From the NCBI RefSeq assembly GCF_019793435.1, contig NZ_JAILYH010000007.1:62001-126000 (forward strand): a stretch of 64,000 nt of DNA. Direction: 5' to 3'. Origin of the DNA: Rhizobium redzepovicii (GTDB lineage Bacteria > Pseudomonadota > Alphaproteobacteria > Rhizobiales > Rhizobiaceae). Of the stretch, positions 17,742-27,957 are shown in pieces (position 1 is the stretch's first letter; every line of letters starts with the position of its first letter). A program made the translations under genes and the position numbers. The notes below the pieces were generated by a model that saw only the letters and a program-made list of their open reading frames with translations, was not told where the DNA came from and searched no databases.

Positions 17742-18212
17742 ATGATGGACAATGAGATTCAAGGGCGCCCTGCCCATGTCGCGGCGATCCGCGAAAGGGC
17801 GGAGGCCGAGATGCTGGAAATGGGTGTCAACGAGGCCTTCATCGGCAGGCTGGTCGAGACTTTTTACGCCCGCGTGCTTGCTCATCCCGATCTCGGCCCG
17901 GTGTTCGACGCCCGGCTCTCCGGCCGCTGGCCGGCGCATATGGAGAAGATGAAAAGCTTCTGGTCGGCGGTCGCTTTCCGCAGCGGCGCCTATGGCGGCA
18001 AGCCGGTACAGGCGCATACCGGCGTCCAGAACCTGACGCCAGATCTCTTTCCGAAATGGCTGTCGCTGTTTGCCGCAACCCTCGACGATATCGCGCCAAC
18101 ACCGGAGGCAAAGGCCTGGTTCATGGCGACGGCCGAGCGGATCGCCAAAAGCCTGACGCTCTCGCTGTTCTACAATCCCGCCCTCGACGATCCCGCCAGA
18201 AAGATGGGCTGA
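17742..18212 (+). CDS. Group III truncated haemoglobin
   Basis: 156 aa with a shortened globin fold: FIGRLVETFYARVLAHPDLGPVF covers the B and early C/E helices. MEKMKSFWSAVAF with FRSGAYGGKPVQAH supplies the probable proximal His (about residue 92), and LFPKWLSLFAATLDD is the G helix. Group III globins bind haem and small ligands such as O2 or NO. Start 17742 is followed directly by a second ATG. The gene is divergent from mbfA and converges on the EamA exporter gene with 4 bp between stops. Confidence 0.9.
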   Translation: MMDNEIQGRPAHVAAIRERAEAEMLEMGVNEAFIGRLVETFYARVLAHPDLGPVFDARLSGRWPAHMEKMKSFWSAVAFRSGAYGGKPVQAHTGVQNLTPDLFPKWLSLFAATLDDIAPTPEAKAWFMATAERIAKSLTLSLFYNPALDDPARKMG

Positions 18213-18216
18213 TCCC

Positions 18217-19110
18217 TTACTGCTTTGCGGAGAAGGTGGCGCCGGCGCTTGCTGCGACGACCAGCGCCGTTCCCGCCATCTGCAGAAGGGTCATGGGCTG
18301 TGTCAGAATGGCGAAGCCCGCAAGAGCCGCAATGGCCGGCTCGAGGCTCATGAGGATGCCGAACGAAGTTGTCGGCATGCGCCGCAGGGCAATCAGCTCC
18401 AGCGTGTAGGGCAGCAGCGGCACGAGAACGGCAAGGCCCGCCATTTCGATCAGGCCATAGCTATCGAGCGCCGGCACGGCGCCTGCGAAGCCGAAGGGCG
18501 TGGCGACGACAGCGGCGACCATCAGCGACATGGAAAGCCCTTCCAGCCCCTTGAAGCTTGCGCCGATCTTCTTGGTGAGCACGATGTAGATCGCCCAACC
18601 CGTTCCCGCGCCGCAGGCAAAGAGAATGCCCTGGATATTCCCAACCCAGCCTTCACCATCATGGGCAAGAGCCAGAACGCCGAGCGCGGCAATGAACGGC
18701 CAGACGAGGCGCCGGCTGAGGCCATAGCCGATGGTCGCGACCGAAAGCGGGCCGAGAAAATCGATCGCTACGGCAAGACCGAGCGGTATGCGCTCGATCG
18801 CCGCGAAAAAACTCATCGTCATCAGCGCCGTCGTCGTGCCGAGAACCAGAGCACTTGTCCATTGCTCTCTCGTATAGCTGAATATGCGCGGACGCACGGC
18901 GACGGCTAGAATGAGAGCGGCAAAGGCAAGGCGCAGCCAGCTGGCGCCGGCAGGTCCATAGGCGGCGATGGCGGAGGAGGAAAGTGCCGCGCCGAACTGG
19001 ATCGAGGACATAGACATCAGGCACATCAGCGCGCCAGCTGCCAGGCCGCCGGATGCTGCGGGCGCTTTCATTGCCAGCACGCCGGAACCGTCACTCGTTC
19101 TGTCTTCCAT
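18217..19110 (-). CDS. EamA/DMT family transporter (RhtA-like exporter)
   Basis: 297 aa with about ten hydrophobic helices in two EamA repeats. Features include GPAGASWLRLAFAALIL in the first half, IPLGLAVAIDFLGPLSVA, GTGWAIYIVLTKKIG, and LEPAIAALAGF near the end, resembling RhtA threonine/homoserine exporters. Start 19110 is chosen because GGAG lies 6 nt upstream; ATGs at 19116 and 19137 are possible. The substrate is unproven. Confidence 0.88.
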   Translation of the reverse strand: MEDRTSDGSGVLAMKAPAASGGLAAGALMCLMSMSSIQFGAALSSSAIAAYGPAGASWLRLAFAALILAVAVRPRIFSYTREQWTSALVLGTTTALMTMSFFAAIERIPLGLAVAIDFLGPLSVATIGYGLSRRLVWPFIAALGVLALAHDGEGWVGNIQGILFACGAGTGWAIYIVLTKKIGASFKGLEGLSMSLMVAAVVATPFGFAGAVPALDSYGLIEMAGLAVLVPLLPYTLELIALRRMPTTSFGILMSLEPAIAALAGFAILTQPMTLLQMAGTALVVAASAGATFSAKQ

Positions 19111-19200
19111 GTGCATCTCCGCTTCAGCGCTGTTCATACGGAGGCGACTTGAAACCGGCAAATTCAAACTTCTGATGCAGGCAGCAAAAGACCTGATGCA

Positions 19201-19752
19201 TCAAAGGCGGCCGGAGAGGATGACCTCTTCGGCATCTTCGAAGCTCATATCGAAGACCTTCTTGCCTATCTCGAAGCTGAAGCCATTGCGGGCAAAAGCG
19301 GAGAGCTCCTTCGCCTTTCGCTTGTCGTCGAGCTCGACCCGGCGGAAGGGGCCGAAGGCGCGCTTGCGAGCGAATATCGCTGCGGCATAAAGATCGTCCG
19401 CGTCCGCAAGTGCCGCCTCGACCCTGTCGCCGGAGACGCCCTTGGCTGTCAGCTTCTGGGCAATCGCGCGTTTCGATTTGCCGCCGCGAACGGCCGAGCG
19501 CGTGCTGATCTCGGCATAGGCGCTATCGTCGAGCACCTTGTTGTCATAGGCAAATTTGACGGCGAAATCGGCAACCGCCTTGAGCTGTGCGGCACTGATA
19601 TCCTCGAACTTCTCCTTGGCCTTGCGGGTGATGGCGTCGAAGAGCTGCTTTTCCGTCATCATCCGCCGCTCAAGGCGATAGATGGCGGAGTTGCGCGCCC
19701 AGCTCAGCATGCGCGGTGTCGGGATATCGGATGGACCAGTCTCGTCGTTCAT
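19201..19752 (-). CDS. recX: Regulatory protein RecX
   Basis: 183 aa with the triple three-helix repeats of RecX: an opening segment MLSWARNSAIYRLERRMMTEKQL, then VLDDSAYAEISTRSAVRGGKSKRAIAQKL and the VELDDKRKAKELSAFARNGFSFE repeat. RecX binds RecA filaments and modulates strand exchange. Unlike in many bacteria it is not next to recA here. It lies 9 bp downstream of the amidohydrolase gene on the same strand, so they may be cotranscribed. Confidence 0.9.
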   Translation of the reverse strand: MNDETGPSDIPTPRMLSWARNSAIYRLERRMMTEKQLFDAITRKAKEKFEDISAAQLKAVADFAVKFAYDNKVLDDSAYAEISTRSAVRGGKSKRAIAQKLTAKGVSGDRVEAALADADDLYAAAIFARKRAFGPFRRVELDDKRKAKELSAFARNGFSFEIGKKVFDMSFEDAEEVILSGRL

Positions 19753-19761
19753 ATCAAGCGA

Positions 19762-20787
19762 TCAGGCTTCAAGACCCTTGAGAACATTGGCGACGTTGAG
19801 GCCGATTTCCGGCACGCCGTAGCCGCCCTCCATGCAGACGAGCACCGGCAGGCCGGCTGAAGCGATCAGCGCACCCATGCGGGTGAAATCGTCGGAGGTC
19901 AGGCTGAAGAAGGAGATCGGGTCGCGCTCGAAAGTATCGACCCCGAGCGCGACGACGATCGCCTCGGCGCCAAAGGCCCTGATGCGGGCGAGCGCGTCGG
20001 CAAGCGCCGAAGACCAGACATTCCAGGGCGTGCCCGGCGGCATCGGATAGTTGCGGTTGGCGCCGGTGCCCGCCCCCTCGCCCTCCTCGTCGGCATGGCC
20101 GAGGAAATAGGGAAAGGCCTGCATCGGATCGCCGTGCAGCGAGGCGGTGAAGACATCGCCTCTATGATAGAAGATATCCTGCGTGCCGTTGCCATGGTGG
20201 AAATCGACATCGAGCACGGCGACCTTTTTCGCGCCGCGATCGAGCAGCCGCCGCGCCGCCACAGCCGCATTGTTGATGAAGCAATAACCGCCGAAAAGAT
20301 CGATGCCGGCATGATGGCCGGGCGGGCGGCAAAGCGCGAAGGCGAAACGATTGCCCTCACCCAGCCAGTCGGCGCCCGTCACCGCGCAGCGCATCGAGGC
20401 GATCGCCGCCTCGTAGGAACCCTTGGTGATCGAGGTGTCGGCGGCATTGGCGTAATGGCCGATCGCGCCGACGATATTGTCAGGCACTCGCTGGCTGGTG
20501 CGGCGCACCGGAAAGGAATTGGCAATCGCCTCGCCGGTGAAACCAGCTGCCACCCAGCGGTCCCAGACCGTGGCGAGAAAATCGAGATAGGCGGGATCAT
20601 GCACCTTTTTGGCCGTTTCCAACCCTTGCGCCTCGGGCGCCACGACATCGGCAAAACCCGCCTCCTTGACCGCCGCCAGGATCCATTCGGCCCGGAACGG
20701 CGCCTCGAACGGCGTCACCAGCTGGCCGGCATAGAGTTCGGTTTTGGCATCGCGCAGCTTGTGGTCTTCGGAATAAATGACGCGCAT
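19762..20787 (-). CDS. Histone deacetylase superfamily protein, acetylpolyamine amidohydrolase-like
   Basis: 341 aa, the length of bacterial acetylpolyamine amidohydrolases. The active-site series is complete: RPPGHHA (general base His pair), GYCFINNAAVAAR, VLDVDFHHGNGTQDIFY (zinc Asp and His), ALGVDTFERDP (second zinc Asp), and EGGYGVPE with the transition-state Tyr. It should remove acetyl groups from acetylated polyamines or related amines. Start 20787 matches the family opening MRVIYSEDH. It is divergent from a HAD hydrolase gene. Confidence 0.88.
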   Translation of the reverse strand: MRVIYSEDHKLRDAKTELYAGQLVTPFEAPFRAEWILAAVKEAGFADVVAPEAQGLETAKKVHDPAYLDFLATVWDRWVAAGFTGEAIANSFPVRRTSQRVPDNIVGAIGHYANAADTSITKGSYEAAIASMRCAVTGADWLGEGNRFAFALCRPPGHHAGIDLFGGYCFINNAAVAARRLLDRGAKKVAVLDVDFHHGNGTQDIFYHRGDVFTASLHGDPMQAFPYFLGHADEEGEGAGTGANRNYPMPPGTPWNVWSSALADALARIRAFGAEAIVVALGVDTFERDPISFFSLTSDDFTRMGALIASAGLPVLVCMEGGYGVPEIGLNVANVLKGLEA

Positions 20788-20920
20788 TTCAGATCCTGCC
20801 GTTGATTGACGATCGAGATTTACACGGGGTTGCCGCGACAAAAAAGCGGCGAAGCGAGCTCTTGATCATCCAGAGCAATAGCGCCACCTTCGCTGTTTTG
20901 AGAACGAGGAAATTCTCCGC

Positions 20921-21532
20921 ATGAAAGTGCTGATGGTCGATGTCGACGGTGTGCTCATTCATGGCCGGCCGGCTGACGGCCTGCCGCTCTTCACCTATCT
21001 TGAGCGCGATCTCGGGCTTCGCCTCGACCTGCTGCAGCGGGAATTCTTCCAGACGTGCTGGGCCGACATCATCGTTGGCCGTGAGCCGTTGGAGCCCAGC
21101 CTCGCCAAAGTACTGGAAAAGATCGCGCCGCATCTCAGCGCCGCGACGATGATCGATTACTGGTTCGAGAACGATTCCCGACTTGATCTCACTCTCCTGG
21201 AGGACCTCGCTGCTCTCCGGCAAAGCGGCGTCACGCTTTTTCTGGCGACAAATCAGGAGCACAGACGGGCGCGCCACCTGATGCAGCAGTTGGGTCTTAA
21301 CGCTCATTTCGATGACATCCTCTATTCCGCAGCACTCGGACACCGCAAACCGTCACCGGATTTTTTCAGGCTGGCGACCGGGCGTGCCGGCGTCCAGCCC
21401 GGCGAGATCGGCTTCATCGACGATATTGAGGAAAATATCGAAGCGGCACGGCAGTTCGGCTGGAACGCGGCGCAATGGACAGCTGGGGCCAGGCTCCACG
21501 AGACGCTTTCCGCCTTCAGCCATCCGGAATGA
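20921..21532 (+). CDS. HAD family hydrolase
   Basis: 203 aa. Motif I is DVDGVL (D7 nucleophile, D9) at the very start, motif II lies in LFLATNQEHRRA, the motif III Lys in GHRKPSPDFF, and motif IV in IGFIDDIEENIEAA. The cap is small and helical, as in subfamily I phosphatases (YihX/epoxide hydrolase N-domain type). The substrate is unknown. It converges on a GNAT gene. Confidence 0.9.
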   Translation: MKVLMVDVDGVLIHGRPADGLPLFTYLERDLGLRLDLLQREFFQTCWADIIVGREPLEPSLAKVLEKIAPHLSAATMIDYWFENDSRLDLTLLEDLAALRQSGVTLFLATNQEHRRARHLMQQLGLNAHFDDILYSAALGHRKPSPDFFRLATGRAGVQPGEIGFIDDIEENIEAARQFGWNAAQWTAGARLHETLSAFSHPE

Positions 21533-21560
21533 GCCATCTGAGATGAGCCGGCCGGCGCAT

Positions 21561-22079
21561 TCAGGCGAGCCGCTTGTAGAACAGCGTGGTGTCGCAGAAG
21601 CCGCCTTCCGGCCACAGCGCATAATCCGGGATGACGCCGACCCGCTGCCAGCCCAGGCGCGGATAGATCGCCTCGGCATCGCTGCCAGTCGCCGTGTCGA
21701 GCACCAGCAGGGTCTTGCCCCGCCGTGCCGCCTCGCGTTCGGCGGCCTCCATCAGCAACCGGGCGAGGCCGCGCCCGCGGGCGGAGCGATGCACCAGCAG
21801 CTTCTTCAGATCGCCGCGGTGCGGCTGATTCGGCATCTGCGCGGCCCCCACCTGCACCGTGCCGACGATCCGGCCTTCCAGTTTGGCGACCAGCAACAGA
21901 TTGCCGCCGGTGGCGACGGCATCGGCGACATCGCGCCAATAGGGTTCGGCATCGTCTGGCCCATAGGGCTGCATGAAGCCGACGGAGGCGCCGCCGGCGA
22001 CGCAATCTGCAAGCACTTGCGCAAGCCCCGGAATGGCGGCGCGCGCCTCCTCGGCGGAAAGGATGCAGATATCGGGCAT
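21561..22079 (-). CDS. GNAT family N-acetyltransferase
   Basis: 172 aa. It starts MPDICILSAEEARAAIPGL; the acetyl-CoA site is LKKLLVHRSARGRGLARLLM and the C-terminal part is AIYPRLGWQRVGVIPDYAL. AGGAGA lies 7 nt before ATG 22079. It sits 23 nt after the XRE-cupin regulator on the same strand, so the two are probably cotranscribed and functionally linked. The acceptor is unknown. Confidence 0.92.
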   Translation of the reverse strand: MPDICILSAEEARAAIPGLAQVLADCVAGGASVGFMQPYGPDDAEPYWRDVADAVATGGNLLLVAKLEGRIVGTVQVGAAQMPNQPHRGDLKKLLVHRSARGRGLARLLMEAAEREAARRGKTLLVLDTATGSDAEAIYPRLGWQRVGVIPDYALWPEGGFCDTTLFYKRLA

Positions 22080-22102
22080 GGTCTTCTCCTGAACTGAAGC
22101 TG

Positions 22103-22672
22103 TTAGCGGCCGCCGCGATCGAGCACGACGCAATAGCGTGCCGGCGTGTTGACGGGATTGTGGAAGACATGGCCTTCGCCGACCGGCATGAAGAGGCAAT
22201 CGCCTGGGCGCAGCCGGTAGGCCACCTCGCCCGCCGTCATCTCCAACTCGCCGTCGAACAGCCAGATATGCTGGGTCATGCCATGGGAGGCCGCATGCGG
22301 GGGAAAGCTGACGCGGGCGCCAGCGGGGAATTCGACTTCGACGATATCGACGTCGGAGGCGGTGCCGGGTGCCGAGACCGACCGCCTGAGATAACCGGTC
22401 TCCGGATCGCGCCAGATCTGCTGCTCCTGCCGGCGGGCAAGCGGCGAGGCCTGCTCCCCCTCCTCCGCGAAGAAGGCAGACAATGACAGGCCGAGAGCGG
22501 CGCAAATCCTCGCCAGCAGCGAGGCGGTGGGGCTCGCCTCCGCCCGCTCGATGCGCGAAATCATCGCCCGGCTGACGCCGGAAGCCGTGGCGAGATCGTC
22601 AAGGGTCAATCCTTTGTCCAGCCGCAGCTTGCGGATACGGATGCCGATTGCCTGTTCCAGTTGCTCTTCCAT
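22103..22672 (-). CDS. XRE family regulator with C-terminal cupin domain
   Basis: 189 aa. The N-terminal helix-turn-helix (about 10-65) is IRKLRLDKGLTLDDLATAS followed by SRAMISRIERAEASPT. The cupin (about 105-185) has metal/ligand-type residues in HGMTQHIWLFDGE, RPGDCLFMP and GHVFHN. Such proteins repress small metabolic operons and sense a ligand through the cupin. It is divergent from tenA and upstream of a GNAT gene, which are its likely targets. Confidence 0.92.
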   Translation of the reverse strand: MEEQLEQAIGIRIRKLRLDKGLTLDDLATASGVSRAMISRIERAEASPTASLLARICAALGLSLSAFFAEEGEQASPLARRQEQQIWRDPETGYLRRSVSAPGTASDVDIVEVEFPAGARVSFPPHAASHGMTQHIWLFDGELEMTAGEVAYRLRPGDCLFMPVGEGHVFHNPVNTPARYCVVLDRGGR

Positions 22673-22685
22673 ATCCGATCCCTGA

Positions 22686-22701
22686 TTCTACTATAAGAGA
22701 A
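22686..22701. promoter_or_regulatory. Imperfect palindrome between the XRE-cupin regulator and tenA
   Basis: TTCTACTATAAGAGAA is symmetric at 12 of 16 positions and contains a TATA-like core, 14 bp upstream of the regulator start. It may be an operator overlapping a promoter. No supporting second copy was found. Confidence 0.3.
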
Positions 22702-22806
22702 ATAAATGATCTGATGATGGAATCAAGCCTCGCAGGGGGCAAACCAACCTTGCTTTCGCCACAGCCTCGCAGATATATGGCAGCGCAATTGAGATTGGAG
22801 ATAGTG

Positions 22807-23505
22807 ATGGACGCCAGCACGCAGAGCATGGTACTGACGGGAAGCTTCACGGCCGCCGCCTGGGACAGGATCGCGCCCGTCATGGCCGAGATCGAGGTGC
22901 TGCCGCTTATCACGCGTCTTTCGGACGGCACGCTGCCGCCTGAGGTTTTCCGGCACTACATTCTCCAGGATGCGCTTTACCTCAAGCACTATGCACGCTG
23001 CCTGGCGATCGTCGCGGCCAAGGCGCCCGACAATGCGCAGGTGCTGCGTTTTCTCGGTTCGGCGCAGAAGGCGATCACCGTCGAGCAGGGCCTGCATGCC
23101 GGCTTCCTCACCCAGTTCGGCATCACTTCTGAAGACGTGACAACGGCCGAACCGTCGCCTGCCTGTTTCGCCTATACGAATTTCCTGCTCGCCACGGCCT
23201 ATCACAGCTCTTATGCAGTCGCACTTTCCGCCATCCTTCCCTGCTTCTGGATCTACTGGCATGTCGGCGAGGCGATCAAGAGCCGGCCGGCGATCGAGGG
23301 CAATGCATTCCAGGCCTGGATCAACACCTATGGCGATCCGCAATTTGCCGCCGGCGCCCGCGAAGTGATCGCGCTGACCGATATCGCCGCCCGCGCTGCA
23401 TCGCCGGTGGAGCGCGCCGAAATGATGGATGTCTTCGTTCGCGCCTCGCAATATGAATGGATGTTCTGGGATTCGGCCTGGCGGCTGGAGACCTGGCCGG
23501 TCTGA
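22807..23505 (+). CDS. tenA: TenA family protein (aminopyrimidine aminohydrolase / thiaminase II type)
   Basis: 232 aa. The all-helical TenA fold is recognisable from PEVFRHYILQDALYLKHYARCLA, YTNFLLATAYHSSY, the catalytic-Cys segment LPCFWIYWHVGE (about C146), and the C-terminal YEWMFWDSAW with the active-site Glu. TenA enzymes hydrolyse damaged thiamin pyrimidines for salvage. GGAG precedes ATG 22807 by 6-7 nt. I see no THI-box upstream, so control by the divergent XRE-cupin protein is more likely. The exact substrate is uncertain. Confidence 0.88.
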   Translation: MDASTQSMVLTGSFTAAAWDRIAPVMAEIEVLPLITRLSDGTLPPEVFRHYILQDALYLKHYARCLAIVAAKAPDNAQVLRFLGSAQKAITVEQGLHAGFLTQFGITSEDVTTAEPSPACFAYTNFLLATAYHSSYAVALSAILPCFWIYWHVGEAIKSRPAIEGNAFQAWINTYGDPQFAAGAREVIALTDIAARAASPVERAEMMDVFVRASQYEWMFWDSAWRLETWPV

Positions 23506-23582
23506 CACGCCGCCGACCGGCCCGCAAAATAGCGTAAACAGCGGGATAATTACCGCTTTGCGGCAGGGGGCGGCGCTGCTAT

Positions 23583-25415
<1,833 letters not shown>

Positions 25416-25430
25416 CGCTTCTCAATGGCA

Positions 25431-25459
25431 CCTTATGCGCATATGATCTGCGCATAAGG
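25431..25459 (+). promoter_or_regulatory. Perfect inverted repeat upstream of ccdA (candidate CcdAB operator)
   Basis: CCTTATGCGC (25431-25440) mirrors GCGCATAAGG (25450-25459) around nine bases. The right arm runs into the ccdA ribosome site AAGGAG. The position suits autorepression by a CcdA–CcdB complex; it lacks a T-run, so it is not a good lepA terminator. Confidence 0.6.
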
Positions 25460-25467
25460 AGATCGTT

Positions 25468-25698
25468 ATGGCACAGCAGGCAAGGAAAGCGGCAAACCTC
25501 TCTCTCGATGAGGGACTCGTATCGCAGGCGCGTGAGCTGAAGATCAACATATCCCGGGCGGCGGAAGATGGGATCGCGAAGGCCATAAAGGCGGAACGCG
25601 AACGGCTATGGCGTATCGAGAACGCGGAGGCAATTGCCGCCTCCAATGCCTATGTCGAAAAGCACGGCCTGCCGTTTCATAAATATCGACAGTTCTGA
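25468..25698 (+). CDS. ccdA: Type II antitoxin, CcdA family
   Basis: 76 aa. It has an N-terminal ribbon-helix-helix DNA-binding part (KAANLSLDEGLVSQARELKINISRAAEDGI) and a C-terminal toxin-binding tail ending with AYVEKHGLPFHKYRQF, the CcdA pattern. AAGGAGATCGTT precedes the ATG. The stop overlaps the toxin start by 1 nt, which ensures coupled translation. It should neutralise CcdB and repress the operon. Confidence 0.92.
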   Translation: MAQQARKAANLSLDEGLVSQARELKINISRAAEDGIAKAIKAERERLWRIENAEAIAASNAYVEKHGLPFHKYRQF

Positions 25699-25997
25699 TG
25701 GCTCGGTTTCATGTCTACAATTTGATCCATACGAATGCGCTTGCGCTTGATCTGCAGTCAGACCTGCATGGCGACCTCACGACGCGGATCATGGCGCCAA
25801 TGCTTCCGCTGGAAGCTCTTCCCAAAATCATGCGTCAGCTCAACCCGCAATTCGTGATCAACGGCGTGCCATACGTTATGGCGACCCAATTTATCGGTGC
25901 GATTTCCGTTAAAGAGATAGGCGTCGCAGCCGCCGATCTCACGGCCGACAGCGATCGTATCATCAGCGCCCTGGACTTCCTCTTCCAAGGCTTCTGA
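25698..25997 (+). CDS. ccdB: Type II toxin, CcdB family (gyrase inhibitor)
   Basis: 99 aa, the usual CcdB length. It starts ARFHVYNL, has LHGDLTTRIMAPMLPLEALPKIMRQLNP in the middle and GVPYVMATQFIGAI, and ends in the gyrase-contacting C-terminal helix ISALDFLFQGF, though without the final Trp-Gly-Ile of the F-plasmid protein. CcdB poisons DNA gyrase. The frame is intact, so the pair may be active. Confidence 0.9.
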   Translation: MARFHVYNLIHTNALALDLQSDLHGDLTTRIMAPMLPLEALPKIMRQLNPQFVINGVPYVMATQFIGAISVKEIGVAAADLTADSDRIISALDFLFQGF

Positions 25998-25999
25998 GA

Positions 26000-26452
26000 T
26001 CAACCTCGCGCCATATACTCCTTGACCAACCCCTCATAGGCCGCCATCTCCGGCAGTGCCGTGTAGCTGTGCACCGCGCCGGTCTCGGCAAAGGCCAGTT
26101 TCTCGCTCGTCCATGTCTCGATGAAGGGGGTGAACCAGCTGGGGTCATCGAGCATGGTCACGCGCAGGTTGACGAACCAGTCCATGCCTTCCGGGCGGGT
26201 GAACATCCAGCTCATGCAATGCGGGCAGAAATAATGTTTCGTCGTGCCGTGCAAGCCACCTATGACAGGCTCGCCCTTCGCCACTTCGAAACCTTCGCTG
26301 GGGATGGCGGCACTCAGCGAATAGGCGCTTGCTGTCATCCTCTGGCAGCCCGTGCAATGGCAAGCCATGGTCAGCAGCGGCGGCGCGCTGATCTTCAACC
26401 GCACCCGGCCGCAGCGGCAGCCGCCTTCCATGGGTAGGTTCTGTGCTGTCAT
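26000..26452 (-). CDS. GFA family (glutathione-dependent formaldehyde-activating-like) zinc protein
   Basis: 150 aa with the Cys series of the GFA fold: GGCRCGRVRL, CHCTGCQRM and CPHCMSW, enough to bind two zinc ions. Most members are not true formaldehyde-activating enzymes; some act as S-hydroxymethylglutathione synthase-like or carbon-sulfur lyase-type proteins. It converges on ccdB, with 2 bp between stops. The function remains open. Confidence 0.88.
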   Translation of the reverse strand: MTAQNLPMEGGCRCGRVRLKISAPPLLTMACHCTGCQRMTASAYSLSAAIPSEGFEVAKGEPVIGGLHGTTKHYFCPHCMSWMFTRPEGMDWFVNLRVTMLDDPSWFTPFIETWTSEKLAFAETGAVHSYTALPEMAAYEGLVKEYMARG

Positions 26453-26526
26453 GATAGTTCTCCCCTTTCGCCACCTGATCTAGCGGAGCCGGCGCCATTG
26501 TCGAGGGAGACGCGGCAGCCCGAGTT

Positions 26527-27084
26527 TCAGACGGCGTTTATCCGACGCGCCGGATTGCCGACCACGGTTGCGCCCGTCGGCACGTCTTTGGTCACAACGG
26601 CGCCAGCGCCGACGATCGCACGATCGCCGATCATCACTCCCCCGAGGATGATGGCGCCACCGCCGATCCAGACATCGCTGCCGATCGCAACCGGCCGGGC
26701 GATCTCGATACCGGCGCTGCGAAAGGCGGCATCCTTGTGATGTTCGGCGCAATAGATCTGCACGCCGGGGCCGAACATCGTGCGGTCGCCGACCGCCACG
26801 CGGCCGGAATCGAGGATAGTACAGCCGGCATTGAAATAGACGCGCTTGCCAAGGGTAATATTGATGCCGTAGGAGCAGTGAAACGGCGCTTCGATGAAGA
26901 TATCGGGCGCCGCCCCAGCGAATAGCGCTCTGAGCGCCGGGGCGACAGCCCCGCGCTTATCCGGCGGCAGCGTGTTATGGGCGTGAACGGCACGGCGCGC
27001 CTGCTGGCGTAGGCCATCGAGTTCGTCGTCGAGGCAGCAATACCACTCACCCGCCGCCATCTTTTCATATTCGCTCGCCGGCAT
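26527..27084 (-). CDS. Sugar O-acetyltransferase (maltose acetyltransferase / NodL family)
   Basis: 185 aa. The N-terminal maltose-acetyltransferase domain ([19 protein letters not shown]) is followed by left-handed beta-helix hexapeptide repeats with the catalytic His in [12 protein letters not shown] and the closing [20 protein letters not shown]. It transfers acetyl from acetyl-CoA to a sugar. It lies 11 bp downstream of the amidotransferase gene, so they form an operon. NodL itself is a relative, but there are no nod genes here. Confidence 0.9.
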   Translation of the reverse strand: MPASEYEKMAAGEWYCCLDDELDGLRQQARRAVHAHNTLPPDKRGAVAPALRALFAGAAPDIFIEAPFHCSYGINITLGKRVYFNAGCTILDSGRVAVGDRTMFGPGVQIYCAEHHKDAAFRSAGIEIARPVAIGSDVWIGGGAIILGGVMIGDRAIVGAGAVVTKDVPTGATVVGNPARRINAV

Positions 27085-27095
27085 CGAGTCGCCTC

Positions 27096-27833
27096 TCAAA
27101 CCGAGGCCTCGGACAATATTCCGATCTCTGCCGGTTCGATCAGGCTGACCCAGGCACGCGCGATGGCAAGGCCCGCGGCATCGGCGGCACCGCCATGTCT
27201 TGCCGCCAGTTCGGCATGGTTCTCTAGCCAGCCGGGAGCGATGCGCTCGATCGTATCGGGGAATTCCGCCTTCCATTGCTCAACGACTGCTCGGCCGGCC
27301 TCGAAATGGAACTGGGTGCCGTAGACGGCGCGACCGATGCGGAAGGCCTGGTTATCGGCGACCAGGCTCGTCGCCAGACGCACCGCACTTTCGGGAAGGG
27401 AAAACGTGTCGGCATGCCATTCGAAGATGGTGAATTCGCTGCCAAGCGCCGACAGTAGCGGATCGACCCGGCCCTCGGCGGTGACGCCGATCTTGTGCCA
27501 GCCGAATTCGCGGGCGGTGCCGAGATGATTGTCGGCGCCATAGGCGCGGGCGAGGATCTGGCTGCCGAGGCAGATGCCGAGCACGGCCTTGCCGGCATCA
27601 CCGAAGGCACGCGAAAGCCGCACGAGCTCCGGCAGGTAAGGATGCGTCTCATCATCCAGCGCGCTCTGCTCGCCGCCGAGAACGACCAGCGCGTCATGGC
27701 CGACTATATCCCGCGGCAGGATGCCGTCCTGCCACACGCGGAACCACTCGATATGAGCTCCCGCCTCGTCGAGTGCCGTGGCAAGCGCGCCAAGACCGGT
27801 ATTGCGCATATTTTCGACGACTGCGACTCGCAT
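27096..27833 (-). CDS. Class I glutamine amidotransferase-like protein
   Basis: 245 aa. The triad is Cys in [12 protein letters not shown] and the His-x-Glu pair in GTQFHFEAG. It starts [17 protein letters not shown], and [12 protein letters not shown] provides the oxyanion strand. It resembles stand-alone GMP-synthase-type amidotransferase proteins, such as those that deglutamylate gamma-glutamyl compounds. Start 27833 is preceded by GGGGAGAGCC. It is cotranscribed with the acetyltransferase. Confidence 0.88.
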   Translation of the reverse strand: MRVAVVENMRNTGLGALATALDEAGAHIEWFRVWQDGILPRDIVGHDALVVLGGEQSALDDETHPYLPELVRLSRAFGDAGKAVLGICLGSQILARAYGADNHLGTAREFGWHKIGVTAEGRVDPLLSALGSEFTIFEWHADTFSLPESAVRLATSLVADNQAFRIGRAVYGTQFHFEAGRAVVEQWKAEFPDTIERIAPGWLENHAELAARHGGAADAAGLAIARAWVSLIEPAEIGILSEASV

Positions 27834-27957
27834 GGGCTCTCCCCGGTGTGACCGACGACGGAAGAGACCATGCCGGCGAACGACGCGCAAGATGCTTGCG
27901 CGCCATTGCGTGAGCACGCCGCAAGGGCTTAAATCCACGCGAATGAAAGGAAACACC

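Noticed and set aside
22673-22806. TPP riboswitch upstream of tenA
   Set aside because: TGATCTGATGATGG looks vaguely like part of the THI-box, but no CTGAGA element or matching stems were found.
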